NCBI GenBank assembly: GCA_004211435.1
Contig: SECS01000005.1
Location: 1 to 64,000 of the forward strand
Length of the DNA stretch: 64,000 nucleotides
Direction of reading: 5' to 3'
Source of the DNA: Novosphingobium sp.
Lineage (GTDB): Bacteria > Pseudomonadota > Alphaproteobacteria > Sphingomonadales > Sphingomonadaceae
Below the pieces are notes generated by a model. The model saw only the letters and a list, made by a program, of their open reading frames with translations, searched no databases and was not told the origin of the DNA. A program made the position numbers and the translations under genes. Of the stretch, positions 30,855 through 39,134 are shown one piece after another. Position 1 is the stretch's first letter; each line of letters starts with the position of its first letter.

Positions 30855-31532
30855 CTATCGCGCCGCGGCGCGTCTGCTGGCGATCACCGCCGCGAGGACT
30901 TCGGCCTCGGCCTCGACCAGGCCGCGGACATAAGCGCGCTGGTCGGCCTCGGCCGCGCCGCCCGTGATGATCCGGAACTGCGGATTGGTCACCACCGTGG
31001 CCATGCGCTCGAGCCCGGTGAGCAGGACGCAGGCCACGTTGGTCTCTGCCAGTTCGCCGCCCGAGCAGAACTGCGTGGCGAGCAGGTCGATCAGCGGCTT
31101 GGTCACATCGTTGCGATAGCGCAGCACGCGCAGGTCACCGTCGTCGGCCATGGCGTTGCGCATGTGCAGCAGCCGCGCATGCTTCTGCCAGAAGGCATAG
31201 TGCGCGCGCAGGAATGTCAGGCAGGAGGCGTGCAGTTCCGCGTCGGGCCAGCGCTGGCGCAGCCGTGCGAGATAGGCTTCCTCGGCCGTGTCCATCACGC
31301 GCGCGAGCGCGGCGAGCAGCAGTTCGGCCATGTCGGGAAAGTAGAGGTAGACGTTGGGCGGCCGAACCTGCGCTTCCTTGGCGACGCCGCTGACGGTGAC
31401 CGGCGGCCCATCGGGATCGGCAAGCAGATGGAGCATTGCCGAGATGATCCGCTCGCGCGTCTCCTGCCCCTTACGGCCGAGCTTCTGGCCGATCTGGTTG
31501 TGGCTGATCGGACGCTGTGCGGCAGTGGCCAT
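30855..31532 (-). CDS. TetR-family transcriptional regulator
   Basis: A 225-aa regulator. N-terminal helix-turn-helix: [49 protein letters not shown], with YLYF in place of the common LYYHF. The C-terminal helical ligand domain is typical in size. It lies between the IclR regulator and the acyl-CoA synthetase on one transcript, so two regulators are co-expressed with a catabolic enzyme. The likely ligand is an acyl-CoA or pathway acid. Confidence 0.9.
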   Translation of the reverse strand: MATAAQRPISHNQIGQKLGRKGQETRERIISAMLHLLADPDGPPVTVSGVAKEAQVRPPNVYLYFPDMAELLLAALARVMDTAEEAYLARLRQRWPDAELHASCLTFLRAHYAFWQKHARLLHMRNAMADDGDLRVLRYRNDVTKPLIDLLATQFCSGGELAETNVACVLLTGLERMATVVTNPQFRIITGGAAEADQRAYVRGLVEAEAEVLAAVIASRRAAAR

Positions 31533-31539
31533 CGCAGGC

Positions 31540-32334
31540 TCAGTTCACCATGGAGCGCACGAACGGCGCTTCCATGTCACAATCGGTCCCGAGGCAATTG
31601 CTCACGCCGTGCTCGAGCGTGGCGAGCAGCGCGTCGGGATTGACCGCGGCCGAGGTCGGATAGACCACGCCGAGCGCGAGGCGACGTTCGCCCAGCGTTT
31701 CGGGCAGAAGCATGGCCGTGACGCGGCTGTCCTTGGTGAAGCCCGAATCGCCGGTGACGTGGCCGAACTCGCCGCAGCGCGCGACGATCTCGTTGAAGTC
31801 CGCGAGGTTGAAGCGATCGGCCTGCGCGGCTTCGGCATTGAGCCGCCACAGCATGCGGCTTGCCTGTTCGAGCCCGAGTGAAGACAGCAGCAGCAGGCCC
31901 ACGGGGCTGGCCGAAAGCGGCACGCTGGCGCCGCAGTCGACCCCGCCGCTCGGCAGGTCCGCTCCCTGTACCCAGCGGAACACCTGGACGTGGGTGCCGA
32001 CCATGCCGAACAGGCCCACGCCCGCGCGCGAGGTCTGCGCGAGGCGGTCCATGTAGTCGAACAGCCGCCCACTCGCGATCGGCTCGGGCTGCGCCGCGAA
32101 GCCGAAGGCGGCGAGCCGCGGCGTCGGCGCATAGGAGCGTGAGGCCGGGTCCTTGTAGAGCAGCCCCATCTCGACCAGCGCGCCCAGCAGTTCGGACGTG
32201 CTCGACTGCGGCCGATCATATCGACGGACGATGTCCATCACCGTCGCCCGCCGATTCTCGGAGGCGAAGAATTCGAACACCTCGATCACGCGTCGCGCGA
32301 TCTTGGTCTTATTGGAATCGAGGGCGACGGTCAT
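31540..32334 (-). CDS. IclR-family transcriptional regulator
   Basis: A 264-aa regulator. The winged helix-turn-helix occupies about residues 10-75 (RRVIEVFEFFASENRRATVMDIVRRYDRPQSSTSELLGALVEMGLL); the GAF-like effector domain follows (GVGLFGMVGTHVQVFRWVQG; VPLSASPVGLLLLSSLG). It is the first gene of an operon with a TetR regulator and an acyl-CoA synthetase. A TTGCA-type site lies directly upstream (32354-32369), consistent with autoregulation, and makes this protein a candidate regulator of the cluster-wide motif. Confidence 0.92.
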   Translation of the reverse strand: MTVALDSNKTKIARRVIEVFEFFASENRRATVMDIVRRYDRPQSSTSELLGALVEMGLLYKDPASRSYAPTPRLAAFGFAAQPEPIASGRLFDYMDRLAQTSRAGVGLFGMVGTHVQVFRWVQGADLPSGGVDCGASVPLSASPVGLLLLSSLGLEQASRMLWRLNAEAAQADRFNLADFNEIVARCGEFGHVTGDSGFTKDSRVTAMLLPETLGERRLALGVVYPTSAAVNPDALLATLEHGVSNCLGTDCDMEAPFVRSMVN

Positions 32335-32353
32335 ATGTATCTCCTCACGCGTG

Positions 32354-32369
32354 TTGCATTAATTCGCAA
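32354..32369. promoter_or_regulatory. TTGCA-type operator candidate upstream of iclR, site b
   Basis: TTGC (32354-32357) and GCAA (32366-32369) flank ATTAATTC, forming a short dyad about 20 bases before the IclR start. The minus strand reads GAATTAATGCAAC, close to site h. Confidence 0.45.
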
Positions 32370-32418
32370 GTGAGCGCGAGTCGTCAATGAAAAAATTAAT
32401 TCGATTTCTTTTTTCGGG

Positions 32419-33405
32419 TCATATTGTGGCGATAGGCGTGACCGGAGAGCCGACGGCGCCGGGTAGGTTGAGCGGCGGAGCGGTCAGCAGGAAGTGGCTT
32501 CGGCCGCGCTCTGCCAACGCCGGTGCGAGCGCACCGAACCACCAGAATTCGCCGAGATGGATGCCGAGCCGCACGAGGCAATGTTCGTGCAGCGGCATCA
32601 TCGCCGTGCCCGCGCAGCGGTTCACTCCGTCGATCTTCTCGACCATCGAATTGTCCGCGCAGATTGCCGCGATCCCGGATCGGTCGATCCAGTCGAGCAA
32701 GGCGCTGTCCTTGCCGTCAAGCCCTGGACAGGCTGCGAGTTCGGCATCGGAAACGTCCGCGCCATCACGCAGCAGGATATCCGCGTATCCGGTGTAGAGG
32801 CAGAGGAGGTCCCCCTCGCCCACCTCGGCGCCCTGCTCCGCCATTGCGCGCATCAGTGCGTCGTAGCCGACCTTCTCGTCCGAGCGCCGCAGGTCGACGA
32901 GCACGCCGCGGCCTTGCACGCCGGCTTCGGCCAACTTCTCGATGCCGAGCGCCAGCGCCGCGGGGGCCCGCCCTTCGCCCGGCAGGACGAAATCGCGGTC
33001 GATGCGATAGCCGTTGTAGAACACGTGCTCGGCCACGCCGTCGTCGTCGGCATCGAAGCAGGTGCCGTAATGGCTGAGCCCGTCCCACTGCGTCGAATAT
33101 TGCAGTCCGAGCATGACCTGGTCGTCGTTTACCACGTCGATCGGCCCGCCCGCGGGCATCCAGTCGTACATCGTCCGGCCGTCGGCGCTGATCGTCGGCG
33201 AGAGCACCGGCGGATTGCGTCCGGCGAAGATCTGCTTCTTCGGATGGTCGAGCGGCAGGCTTAGCGGGAACGCCAGCCCTTCGGTCACGCTCGCGACTGC
33301 GGCTAGGCGGCGCGCGGGGGTGATCAGGTTCATCCGGCCGATCTGGTCGTCTTCGCCGAACAGCCCCCAGTTCGCGCCTTCGGGCCGCTTGAGCCAGCGG
33401 CGCAT
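32419..33405 (-). CDS. Cyclase-family (kynurenine formamidase-like) hydrolase
   Basis: A 328-aa member of the cyclase/KynB-like fold that hydrolyses amides or esters using divalent metal. The metal region reads TQWDGLSHYG, where the usual HxxxDxxxH pattern is partly changed (Gln before Trp-Asp); the C-terminal EHCLVRLGIHLGEFWWF matches the long-form cyclases. It starts at the ATG at 33405, overlapping the stop of the upstream SDR by one base (TGATG). It is third in a minus-strand operon with an NTF2-like protein and an SDR. The substrate may be a ring-opened or lactone intermediate. Confidence 0.82.
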   Translation of the reverse strand: MRRWLKRPEGANWGLFGEDDQIGRMNLITPARRLAAVASVTEGLAFPLSLPLDHPKKQIFAGRNPPVLSPTISADGRTMYDWMPAGGPIDVVNDDQVMLGLQYSTQWDGLSHYGTCFDADDDGVAEHVFYNGYRIDRDFVLPGEGRAPAALALGIEKLAEAGVQGRGVLVDLRRSDEKVGYDALMRAMAEQGAEVGEGDLLCLYTGYADILLRDGADVSDAELAACPGLDGKDSALLDWIDRSGIAAICADNSMVEKIDGVNRCAGTAMMPLHEHCLVRLGIHLGEFWWFGALAPALAERGRSHFLLTAPPLNLPGAVGSPVTPIATI

Positions 33406-34178
33406 CAGCGCAGTTTCCGCTGCCGGATTCGATCGGGCGCGTTGGGCTGGCCGGTGTGTGCGGTCATGCCGCCGTCGGCCGCGACGATCGCGCCGGTCAT
33501 GTAGGACGCGTCGTCCGAAGCGAGGAATGCGGCCACTGCCGCCATCTCGTCGGGCCGGCCCGCGCGACTAAGCGCGATGCGATCTAACCAGAAGGCACGG
33601 TCGATCGGATCGGCGATCGCCGCAGCGGCCATCTCGGTTTCGATCAGGCCCGGGCACAGCGCGTTGACGCGGATGCCGTCGCGCCCGCAATCGAGCGCCA
33701 GCGATCGAGTGTAGTTCACCACCGCGCCCTTCGACGCGTTGTAGGCGCCCATCGCATAGTCGCCGACGAGGCCCGAAATCGAGGCGATATTGACGATCGC
33801 ACCGCCGCCGGTTTCCCGCATTGCGGGGATTGCTGCCTTGCAGAACAGGAACACCGCCTTGGTGTTGATCGCGAAGACCTTGTCCCAGGCATCCTCGCTC
33901 ATGTCGGGCGTTTCGGCGAGTGCGCCGATGCCGGCGTTGTTGACGAGCACGTCGAGCCGGCCCCATCGCTCGATAGTCGCGGCGACGGCTGCTTCGACTT
34001 CGGCGGCCTGCGTCGCGTCGGTGCGGCGGTAGACGATCCGCTCGCTCTGCTGGGCGGGCGGATCGAGGTCGGCGACCAGCACGTTCGCGCCTTCCGCAAC
34101 GAGTCGCGCGACGATCGCTGCGCCGATGCCGCGAGCCCCGCCGGTGACGATCGCAACCTTGCCTTCGAACCGCGTCAT
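33405..34178 (-). CDS. Short-chain dehydrogenase/reductase
   Basis: A 257-aa classical SDR with TGGARGIG (cofactor loop), DxxDPP at the end of strand 2 (NAD preference), LVNNAGIG, NIASISG, YNASK and the LCPGLIETEM region, all intact. It sits between an NTF2-like protein and the cyclase-family hydrolase, overlapping the latter by one base. Probably oxidises a secondary alcohol of the pathway. Confidence 0.92.
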   Translation of the reverse strand: MTRFEGKVAIVTGGARGIGAAIVARLVAEGANVLVADLDPPAQQSERIVYRRTDATQAAEVEAAVAATIERWGRLDVLVNNAGIGALAETPDMSEDAWDKVFAINTKAVFLFCKAAIPAMRETGGGAIVNIASISGLVGDYAMGAYNASKGAVVNYTRSLALDCGRDGIRVNALCPGLIETEMAAAAIADPIDRAFWLDRIALSRAGRPDEMAAVAAFLASDDASYMTGAIVAADGGMTAHTGQPNAPDRIRQRKLR

Positions 34179-34230
34179 TGCATTCCTTTCCCAATCGGTG
34201 CCCGCAGTCCGCGGGCCTGAAGTCAGCCGG

Positions 34231-34635
34231 TCAGTCGTCGAGCCCCGGCGTCACCAACGCGCCGTTCGCCGGCGGCTCGAAGGCCCCGGCACGATCGATG
34301 TATTCGTCGAGCCGCGTGATCAGCCCGTTCTCGATGCGGACGACGATGCAGACCGGCCAGGCCTTGCGCTGGCCCGACGATGTGGTCGCGGTCATCACAT
34401 GCTGCTGGACGAAGCCCGTAGGCGTGGCCTGGCGGCGCGCGTCGACGAAATCGCGCTCGGGGAAGCTATCGACCAGCCCCCGGTATTGCGCGCGCATCGC
34501 CTCCTTGTCGTGCGCCAGCCGGTCGAAGCCGTGCCAGACCTTGGCCTCGTCGGAGAGGCAGGCGAGCGCGGCCTCGACTTCGCCCGCCGCCAAAGCAGCG
34601 AACATGCGATCGATCACCGAACCCTGATCGCTCAT
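34231..34635 (-). CDS. SnoaL/NTF2-like protein
   Basis: A 134-aa protein of the NTF2-like alpha+beta cone fold (MFAALAAGEVEAALACLSDEAKVWH; VRIENGLITRLDEYIDRAGAF). Members include ketosteroid isomerase and limonene epoxide hydrolase-type enzymes. The start at 34635 has GGGAGAG upstream; the frame is open further upstream but would cross the divergent promoter. First gene of the NTF2-SDR-cyclase operon, and divergent from a second NTF2-like gene. Confidence 0.82.
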   Translation of the reverse strand: MSDQGSVIDRMFAALAAGEVEAALACLSDEAKVWHGFDRLAHDKEAMRAQYRGLVDSFPERDFVDARRQATPTGFVQQHVMTATTSSGQRKAWPVCIVVRIENGLITRLDEYIDRAGAFEPPANGALVTPGLDD

Positions 34636-34673
34636 GCCGATCTCTCCCTCGCCCCGCCTTTGCCCGTCGCGCT

Positions 34674-34701
34674 GAATAAATGGAATAGGCTTTATGCAAT
34701 C
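34674..34701. promoter_or_regulatory. TTGCA-type operator candidate, site c
   Basis: GAATAAATGGAATAGG followed by CTTTATGCAATC (34674-34701). The minus strand reads GATTGCATAAAG. It lies between two divergent NTF2-like genes; the ATG at 34694 is part of it. Confidence 0.5.
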
Positions 34702-34771
34702 TGATAATCCCGATACTTCCTGGGCCGACGATTCGATGCGATCGCCCGATGTCCGGGCGGAGGAGCCGAGC

Positions 34772-35149
34772 TTGAACCAAGACCCGACCATGGCGGTGCT
34801 GGCGGCCGAAAGGCGCCGCTGCGACGCGATGCTGGCAAATGACAATGCGGCGTTGGCCGATCTGCTCGATCCGCGGCTGAACTTCGCCCATGCCACCGGC
34901 GCAGTCGACGATCGCGAGGCCTATCTCGCCAAGATGGCGGCGGGGAGGATTGTCTATGTCGGCATCGCCTGGGACGAGGAACGCGTGAATATGCTCGCGC
35001 CCGAAGCCGCGTTGCTCACCGGCCGGATGACCACCGACGTGCGCGTCGAGGGTGTCGACAAGCGCCTGAACAATCGTGTGACGACGGTCTGGGCCAAGGA
35101 TGGCGACTGGCGCCTCGTGGCCTTCCAGTCGACCCCGCTCGCCGGCTGA
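34772..35149 (+). CDS. NTF2-like (DUF4440-type) protein
   Basis: A protein of about 125 aa with the pattern VLAAERRRCDAMLANDNAALADLLDPRLNFAHATGAVDDREAYL, typical of DUF4440/SnoaL-like proteins, and a C-terminal TVWAKDGDWRLVAFQSTPL strand pair. I prefer the TTG at 34772, six bases after GGAGGAG. The ATG at 34694 lacks a ribosome binding site and sits inside the recurrent operator-like motif. It leads a plus-strand operon with the TIM-barrel and SMP-30 genes. Confidence 0.78.
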   Translation: MNQDPTMAVLAAERRRCDAMLANDNAALADLLDPRLNFAHATGAVDDREAYLAKMAAGRIVYVGIAWDEERVNMLAPEAALLTGRMTTDVRVEGVDKRLNNRVTTVWAKDGDWRLVAFQSTPLAG

Positions 35150-35155
35150 GCCGCC

Positions 35156-35956
35156 TTGCATCGGGCGATTTCGATCAACACCTTATGCCTGCCACCGGCA
35201 TCGCTCGGCGCGCAGGTCGACCAGGTGGCGCGGATTGGCGCGCGGGGGATCAGTCCCGAACTCGACCAGGTGCTGGCTTTCGGAACGGACGAAAGCGCAA
35301 GGGTGATCCGGGATGCCGGACTCGCGGTCGCGACGCTGACCCACCGCGCGTTCGGCTTCGCTACCTCCGCCGAGACCGAAGCCGCCCGCGAGCGCTTGCT
35401 GCGCACGCTGGATGTCGCCGCGCAGATTGGCGCGGACAGCGTGATTATGACGACCGGCGGTCGCGGCGAACTGTCCTGGCCCGATGCGGCCGAGCGCTTC
35501 GTCGAAGCCGTGACGCCCTGTGCCGAGGCCGCCCGCGCGGCGGGCCTGCGGCTCGGCATCGAGCCGACCTCGCACCTCTATGCCGACGTCTCGATCGTCC
35601 ATCGCCTCGCCGACACCGTCGCCCTGGCCCGGCGCGCGGGACTCGCGGTGATGATCGACCTCTTCGCCTGCTGGACCGACGCCGATCTCGAGGTGGCGAT
35701 CGCCGCGGCCGGCGCCGACATCGCGCTCGTCCAGGTCAGCGACTACATCTACGGCGACCGGGGCCTGCCCTGCCGCGCAGTGCCCGGCGACGGTGCCGTG
35801 CCGCTCGACCGGGTGATCCCGGCCATCGCCCACACCGGCTTTTCGGGATGGTACGACCTCGAGGTGATCGGCCCACGCTTGGCCGCCGAGGGTATCGAGA
35901 CCGGACTGGCCCGCGCCGCTGCCTATCTGGCCCCGCTTCTGGAGACCGTACGATGA
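35156..35956 (+). CDS. Sugar phosphate isomerase/epimerase-like TIM barrel protein
   Basis: A 266-aa protein of the AP-endonuclease-2-like TIM barrel superfamily (xylose isomerase-like). Conserved acidic and His positions are visible in LGIEPTSHLYADVSIVH, VMIDLFACWTD, LVQVSDYIYGDR and the final WYDLEVIGPRL, the usual metal-binding Glu/Asp/His set. It starts with TTG at 35156, six bases after the upstream stop, with a poor ribosome binding site, suggesting translational coupling. Its stop overlaps the SMP-30 gene (ATGA). Probably isomerises or cleaves a polar intermediate. Confidence 0.8.
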   Translation: MHRAISINTLCLPPASLGAQVDQVARIGARGISPELDQVLAFGTDESARVIRDAGLAVATLTHRAFGFATSAETEAARERLLRTLDVAAQIGADSVIMTTGGRGELSWPDAAERFVEAVTPCAEAARAAGLRLGIEPTSHLYADVSIVHRLADTVALARRAGLAVMIDLFACWTDADLEVAIAAAGADIALVQVSDYIYGDRGLPCRAVPGDGAVPLDRVIPAIAHTGFSGWYDLEVIGPRLAAEGIETGLARAAAYLAPLLETVR

Positions 35957-36831
35957 CCGAGATCCGCGTGGCTTTCGACGCGAACAACCACCTCGGCGAG
36001 ACGCCGCTCTGGTCCGTGGCCGAGCAGACGCTGTGGTGGGTGAATTGCGAGCACGAGCCCGAGCTGCACCGCTGGCATCCGGGATCGGGCGCGCATCGCA
36101 TCTGGCCGATGCCGCGGCGAGTCGGCGGTTTCGTGTTCAAGGCGAGCGGTGGGCTGCTGGTCGCCCTCGCCGACGGTCTCTACGATTTCGATCCCGAGAG
36201 CGGTGATCTGTCGCTGCGCGCGCCCTCGCCCTTCCCCGAGCATGTCCATCTCCACGAATGCGCCTGCGATCGTCAGGGGCGTTTCTGGATCGGCGGCTAC
36301 GATACGCGCTACATTTCCGGCAAGAGTTCGGCCGACGCTGCCTGGTGTCGCCTCGATGGCGATCGGCTGACCCCTGTCGTGGCGGGCATTCACGTCGCCA
36401 ATGGCCTCGCCTTCGCCCCCGACGGCCGGACGATGTACGCGGTGACCTCGCCGACTCGCCTGGTCGAGGCCTTCGATCTCGATCTCGCGACCGGCGAACT
36501 CGCTAATCGCCGCCCTTTCGTCACGCTCGGTGAAAACGAGGGCTTCGCCGACGGTGCGACGGTCGACGCCGAAGGCGGCTACTGGTTCGCCAACGTCGCG
36601 GCGGGCGCCCTGCGGCGCTATCGGCCCGACGGCACGCTCGACCGGATCGTGCGGCTGCCCTTCTCGAACCCGACCAAGCTGGCATTCGGTGGGCCCGATC
36701 TGACGACGCTCTATGTCACCAGCACTCAAATAGCGATGCCGCCCGTGACCCCGCCCAGCGTCGACAATGGTTCGGTCTTCGCACTCGAGCCCCGCGAACG
36801 CGGTCTTCCCGAAGTGCCCTTTGCCGGCTGA
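35953..36831 (+). CDS. SMP-30/gluconolactonase-family lactonase
   Basis: A 292-aa six-bladed beta-propeller lactonase. Metal-site segments are present: LGETPLWSV (Glu), HLHECACDRQGRFWIG, HVANGLAFAPDGRTMY (Asn) and FADGATVDAEGGYWFANV (Asp). Such enzymes open sugar lactones but also lactones formed by Baeyer-Villiger oxidation. Start at ATG 35953 overlaps the preceding stop. Last gene of its operon; a 163-bp gap with an operator-like site follows. Confidence 0.9.
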   Translation: MTEIRVAFDANNHLGETPLWSVAEQTLWWVNCEHEPELHRWHPGSGAHRIWPMPRRVGGFVFKASGGLLVALADGLYDFDPESGDLSLRAPSPFPEHVHLHECACDRQGRFWIGGYDTRYISGKSSADAAWCRLDGDRLTPVVAGIHVANGLAFAPDGRTMYAVTSPTRLVEAFDLDLATGELANRRPFVTLGENEGFADGATVDAEGGYWFANVAAGALRRYRPDGTLDRIVRLPFSNPTKLAFGGPDLTTLYVTSTQIAMPPVTPPSVDNGSVFALEPRERGLPEVPFAG

Positions 36832-36869
36832 TCGCTTCGGGCCTTCATCGTCCTGCCGATGCGATCGGG

Positions 36870-36895
36870 ATAAAATAACCTTCGACTGTTGCAAT
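36870..36895. promoter_or_regulatory. TTGCA-type operator candidate, site d
   Basis: ATAAAATAACC (36870-36880) and TTGCAAT (36889-36895) within the gap upstream of the 36995-41865 operon. On the minus strand it aligns without gaps to site g over ATTGCAACAG and CG. Confidence 0.55.
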
Positions 36896-36994
36896 TTATT
36901 CCCGCCGCCTTAGGAGGGGTTTCGGGATTAATGCATGGCATGTGGATCATTTTTACGATGATGAATTGGGGCTCGGGACGCGGGGGGATTTCAA

Positions 36995-37954
36995 ATGTAT
37001 CTCGCGCCTGACGGACACGAGGTCGAGATCGCCGAGGCGGCTGGCGCCTTCGTCGCCCAGGCTCTGCCGATCGCGCGCTTGCATACGCCGGGCTCGGCCG
37101 ATCTCGCGGCCGACGCACGCGCCCGTTTCGGTGAAATGGGCTGGTTCGCGCTGGCCGTGCCCGAGAGCGGCGGCGGCAGCGGCCTTTCGGCGGTCGAGCA
37201 CGCGCTGTTCTTCCGCGAGGCCGGGCGCCAGTGCGCGCCGGTGGACCTGCTCGCACAGTGTCTTGCCGCCAACCTCACCGGGGATGCCGATATCGTTTCG
37301 GGTAAGCAGGGTGTGGCGCTGCTGGTCGCTGACGGCGCGACCTGGCGGCTTATCGGCGCGGCCGACAGTGCCCTGGCGCTGCAGGTGACGCGCGACGAGG
37401 CGGTGCTCTATCCGCTGGCGGGGGTGACTACCACGGCGCGCCCCGCGCTCGATCCGGCCAATTCGCTCGGCGTGGTGAGCACCCTGCCCGATTCCGTCGA
37501 GCGCCTCGCCGGCGATCACGTCTGGCAGTTCGGCCAGCTAGGGACCGCGGCCATGCTGCTCGGCGTGGCCGAAGCGGCGCTCGATCTGATCGTCGACTAT
37601 GCCAAGATCCGCGAGACCTTCGGCCGCAAGATCGGTTCGTGGCAGGCCGTGCGCCATCCCTGCGCCGATCTCGCCGTGCGGATCGAGGCGGCGCGCGCGC
37701 AACTCTGGTATGCCGCGGCGGCGACCAAGGAAGCTCGCGCCGACGCTGCCACCCATCTCGACGTCGCCAAGCACCTCGCCAATTGCGCGGCGCTCGCTGC
37801 GACCGACACGACGATCCAGCTTCACGGTGGCATCGGAGTCACCGACGAGCACGACGCACACCTTCTGCTCAAGCACGCGCTGCTGCTGTCGCGGCTGTTT
37901 GGCGCCAAGCGTGCGCTGCTCGGCCGCGTGCTCCACGCCGGGCTGGAGGACTGA
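36995..37954 (+). CDS. Acyl-CoA dehydrogenase, short subunit
   Basis: A 319-aa, shorter than usual (380-400) acyl-CoA dehydrogenase-like subunit. The N-terminal helical region (LAVPESGGGSGLSAVEHALFFREAG) and C-terminal FAD/CoA domain (KIRETFGRKIGSWQAVRHPCADLAVRIEAAR; TIQLHGGIGVTDEHDAHLLLKHA) are present, but the middle beta domain is shortened and the usual catalytic xEG(T/A)xE loop is missing. It is followed two bases later by a full-length dehydrogenase, as in the alpha2beta2 enzymes of steroid side-chain breakdown, where only one subunit type carries the base. It opens a plus-strand operon downstream of site d. Confidence 0.9.
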   Translation: MYLAPDGHEVEIAEAAGAFVAQALPIARLHTPGSADLAADARARFGEMGWFALAVPESGGGSGLSAVEHALFFREAGRQCAPVDLLAQCLAANLTGDADIVSGKQGVALLVADGATWRLIGAADSALALQVTRDEAVLYPLAGVTTTARPALDPANSLGVVSTLPDSVERLAGDHVWQFGQLGTAAMLLGVAEAALDLIVDYAKIRETFGRKIGSWQAVRHPCADLAVRIEAARAQLWYAAAATKEARADAATHLDVAKHLANCAALAATDTTIQLHGGIGVTDEHDAHLLLKHALLLSRLFGAKRALLGRVLHAGLED

Positions 37955-37955
37955 C

Positions 37956-39134
37956 ATGGACCTCCACTACACCGAAGCCGACCGCGATTTCCGCATCCGC
38001 GCTCGCGAATGGCTGAAGGCCAACGTGCCCCAGGCGCCTCGTCCGGCACATGGGACGGCCGGCGCGCAGTTCGATCGCGACTGGCAGCGCAAGCTCCACG
38101 ACCATGGCTGGGCCGGCGTAGCCTGGCCGCAGGAATACGGCGGCCTCGGCCTGTCGGGCCTGCGTCAGGTGATCTGGTACGAAGAACTCGCGCGTGCCCA
38201 CGCGCCGCACCACATCAACACGACCTACGTCGCGCTGATGCACGCCGGGCCGACGCTGATCGCGCGCGGTACGCCCGAGCAGAAGGCGTTCCACCTGCCG
38301 CGTATCCTTTCGGGCGAGGCGTTGTGGTGCCAGGGCTTTTCCGAGCCCAATGCCGGCTCGGACCTCGCCTCGATCAAGACCCGCGGGCGCATCGAGGGGG
38401 ACCACATCGTCGTCGATGGCGCCAAGATGTGGACCACCGACGCGCAATATGGCGACTATCAGGAACTGTTGATCCGCACCGATCCCGCGAGCGAGCGCCA
38501 TAAGGGGCTCACCTGGGTGATCTGCGACATGAAGACGCCAGGCATCGACATCAAGCCGATCCGTACCATGCTGCAGGACGACCACGTCTCCATGGTGTTC
38601 TACGACGAGGTCCGCATCCCGCTGAGCAACGTCGTCGGCGAAGTCGGCAAAGGCTGGTCGACCGCGCTGGCGACGCTCTCGTTCGAGCGCGGCCTGGGCT
38701 TCATCGGTGACCAGCTCGAACTCTACGAGCGCGTCAATCGCGCGATCGATCTGGCCGGCAAGACCCGCATCGAGGATGGCCGCCTGGCGATCGAGGACGA
38801 CGGCGTGGCCCAGCGCCTCGCCGCGATCAAGGCCGACTGCATTGCCATCCGCGCGATGACCCTGGCCGATATTGCCGAGACCGACCGCACCGGCGAGCCC
38901 GGCCCCAAGGGCTCGATGATGAAGCTGATGGTCACGACGACGCACAAGGCCTTGAGCGAAGTCGTCGGCGAGATCCTGGGCTGGTCCTTCCTCGAGTTCG
39001 ACGGCGATCGCGCCGCCTATCCGTGGACCTACGACTACCTGTGGTCCTGGGTCTTCTCGATTTCGGGCGGAACCAACGAAATCCAGCGCGAGATCACCGC
39101 CGATCGCGTGCTCGGCCTGCCGAAGGCGCGCTGA
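37956..39134 (+). CDS. Acyl-CoA dehydrogenase, catalytic-type subunit
   Basis: A 392-aa dehydrogenase with WCQGFSEPNAGSDLASIKTRG (FAD contact), KMWTTDAQYGDYQELLIRTD, VFYDEVRIPLSNVVGEVGKGW and the C-terminal SISGGTNEIQREITADRVLGLPK. It lies directly after the short subunit, and its stop overlaps the next ATG (TGATG). Probably the partner subunit of a heterotetramer that desaturates a bulky acyl-CoA. Confidence 0.93.
   Translation: MDLHYTEADRDFRIRAREWLKANVPQAPRPAHGTAGAQFDRDWQRKLHDHGWAGVAWPQEYGGLGLSGLRQVIWYEELARAHAPHHINTTYVALMHAGPTLIARGTPEQKAFHLPRILSGEALWCQGFSEPNAGSDLASIKTRGRIEGDHIVVDGAKMWTTDAQYGDYQELLIRTDPASERHKGLTWVICDMKTPGIDIKPIRTMLQDDHVSMVFYDEVRIPLSNVVGEVGKGWSTALATLSFERGLGFIGDQLELYERVNRAIDLAGKTRIEDGRLAIEDDGVAQRLAAIKADCIAIRAMTLADIAETDRTGEPGPKGSMMKLMVTTTHKALSEVVGEILGWSFLEFDGDRAAYPWTYDYLWSWVFSISGGTNEIQREITADRVLGLPKAR

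Noticed and set aside
34694-34771. ATG start at 34694 for the NTF2-like gene
   Set aside because: No ribosome binding site, and the ATG is part of the recurrent operator-like motif; the TTG at 34772 follows a strong GGAGGAG.
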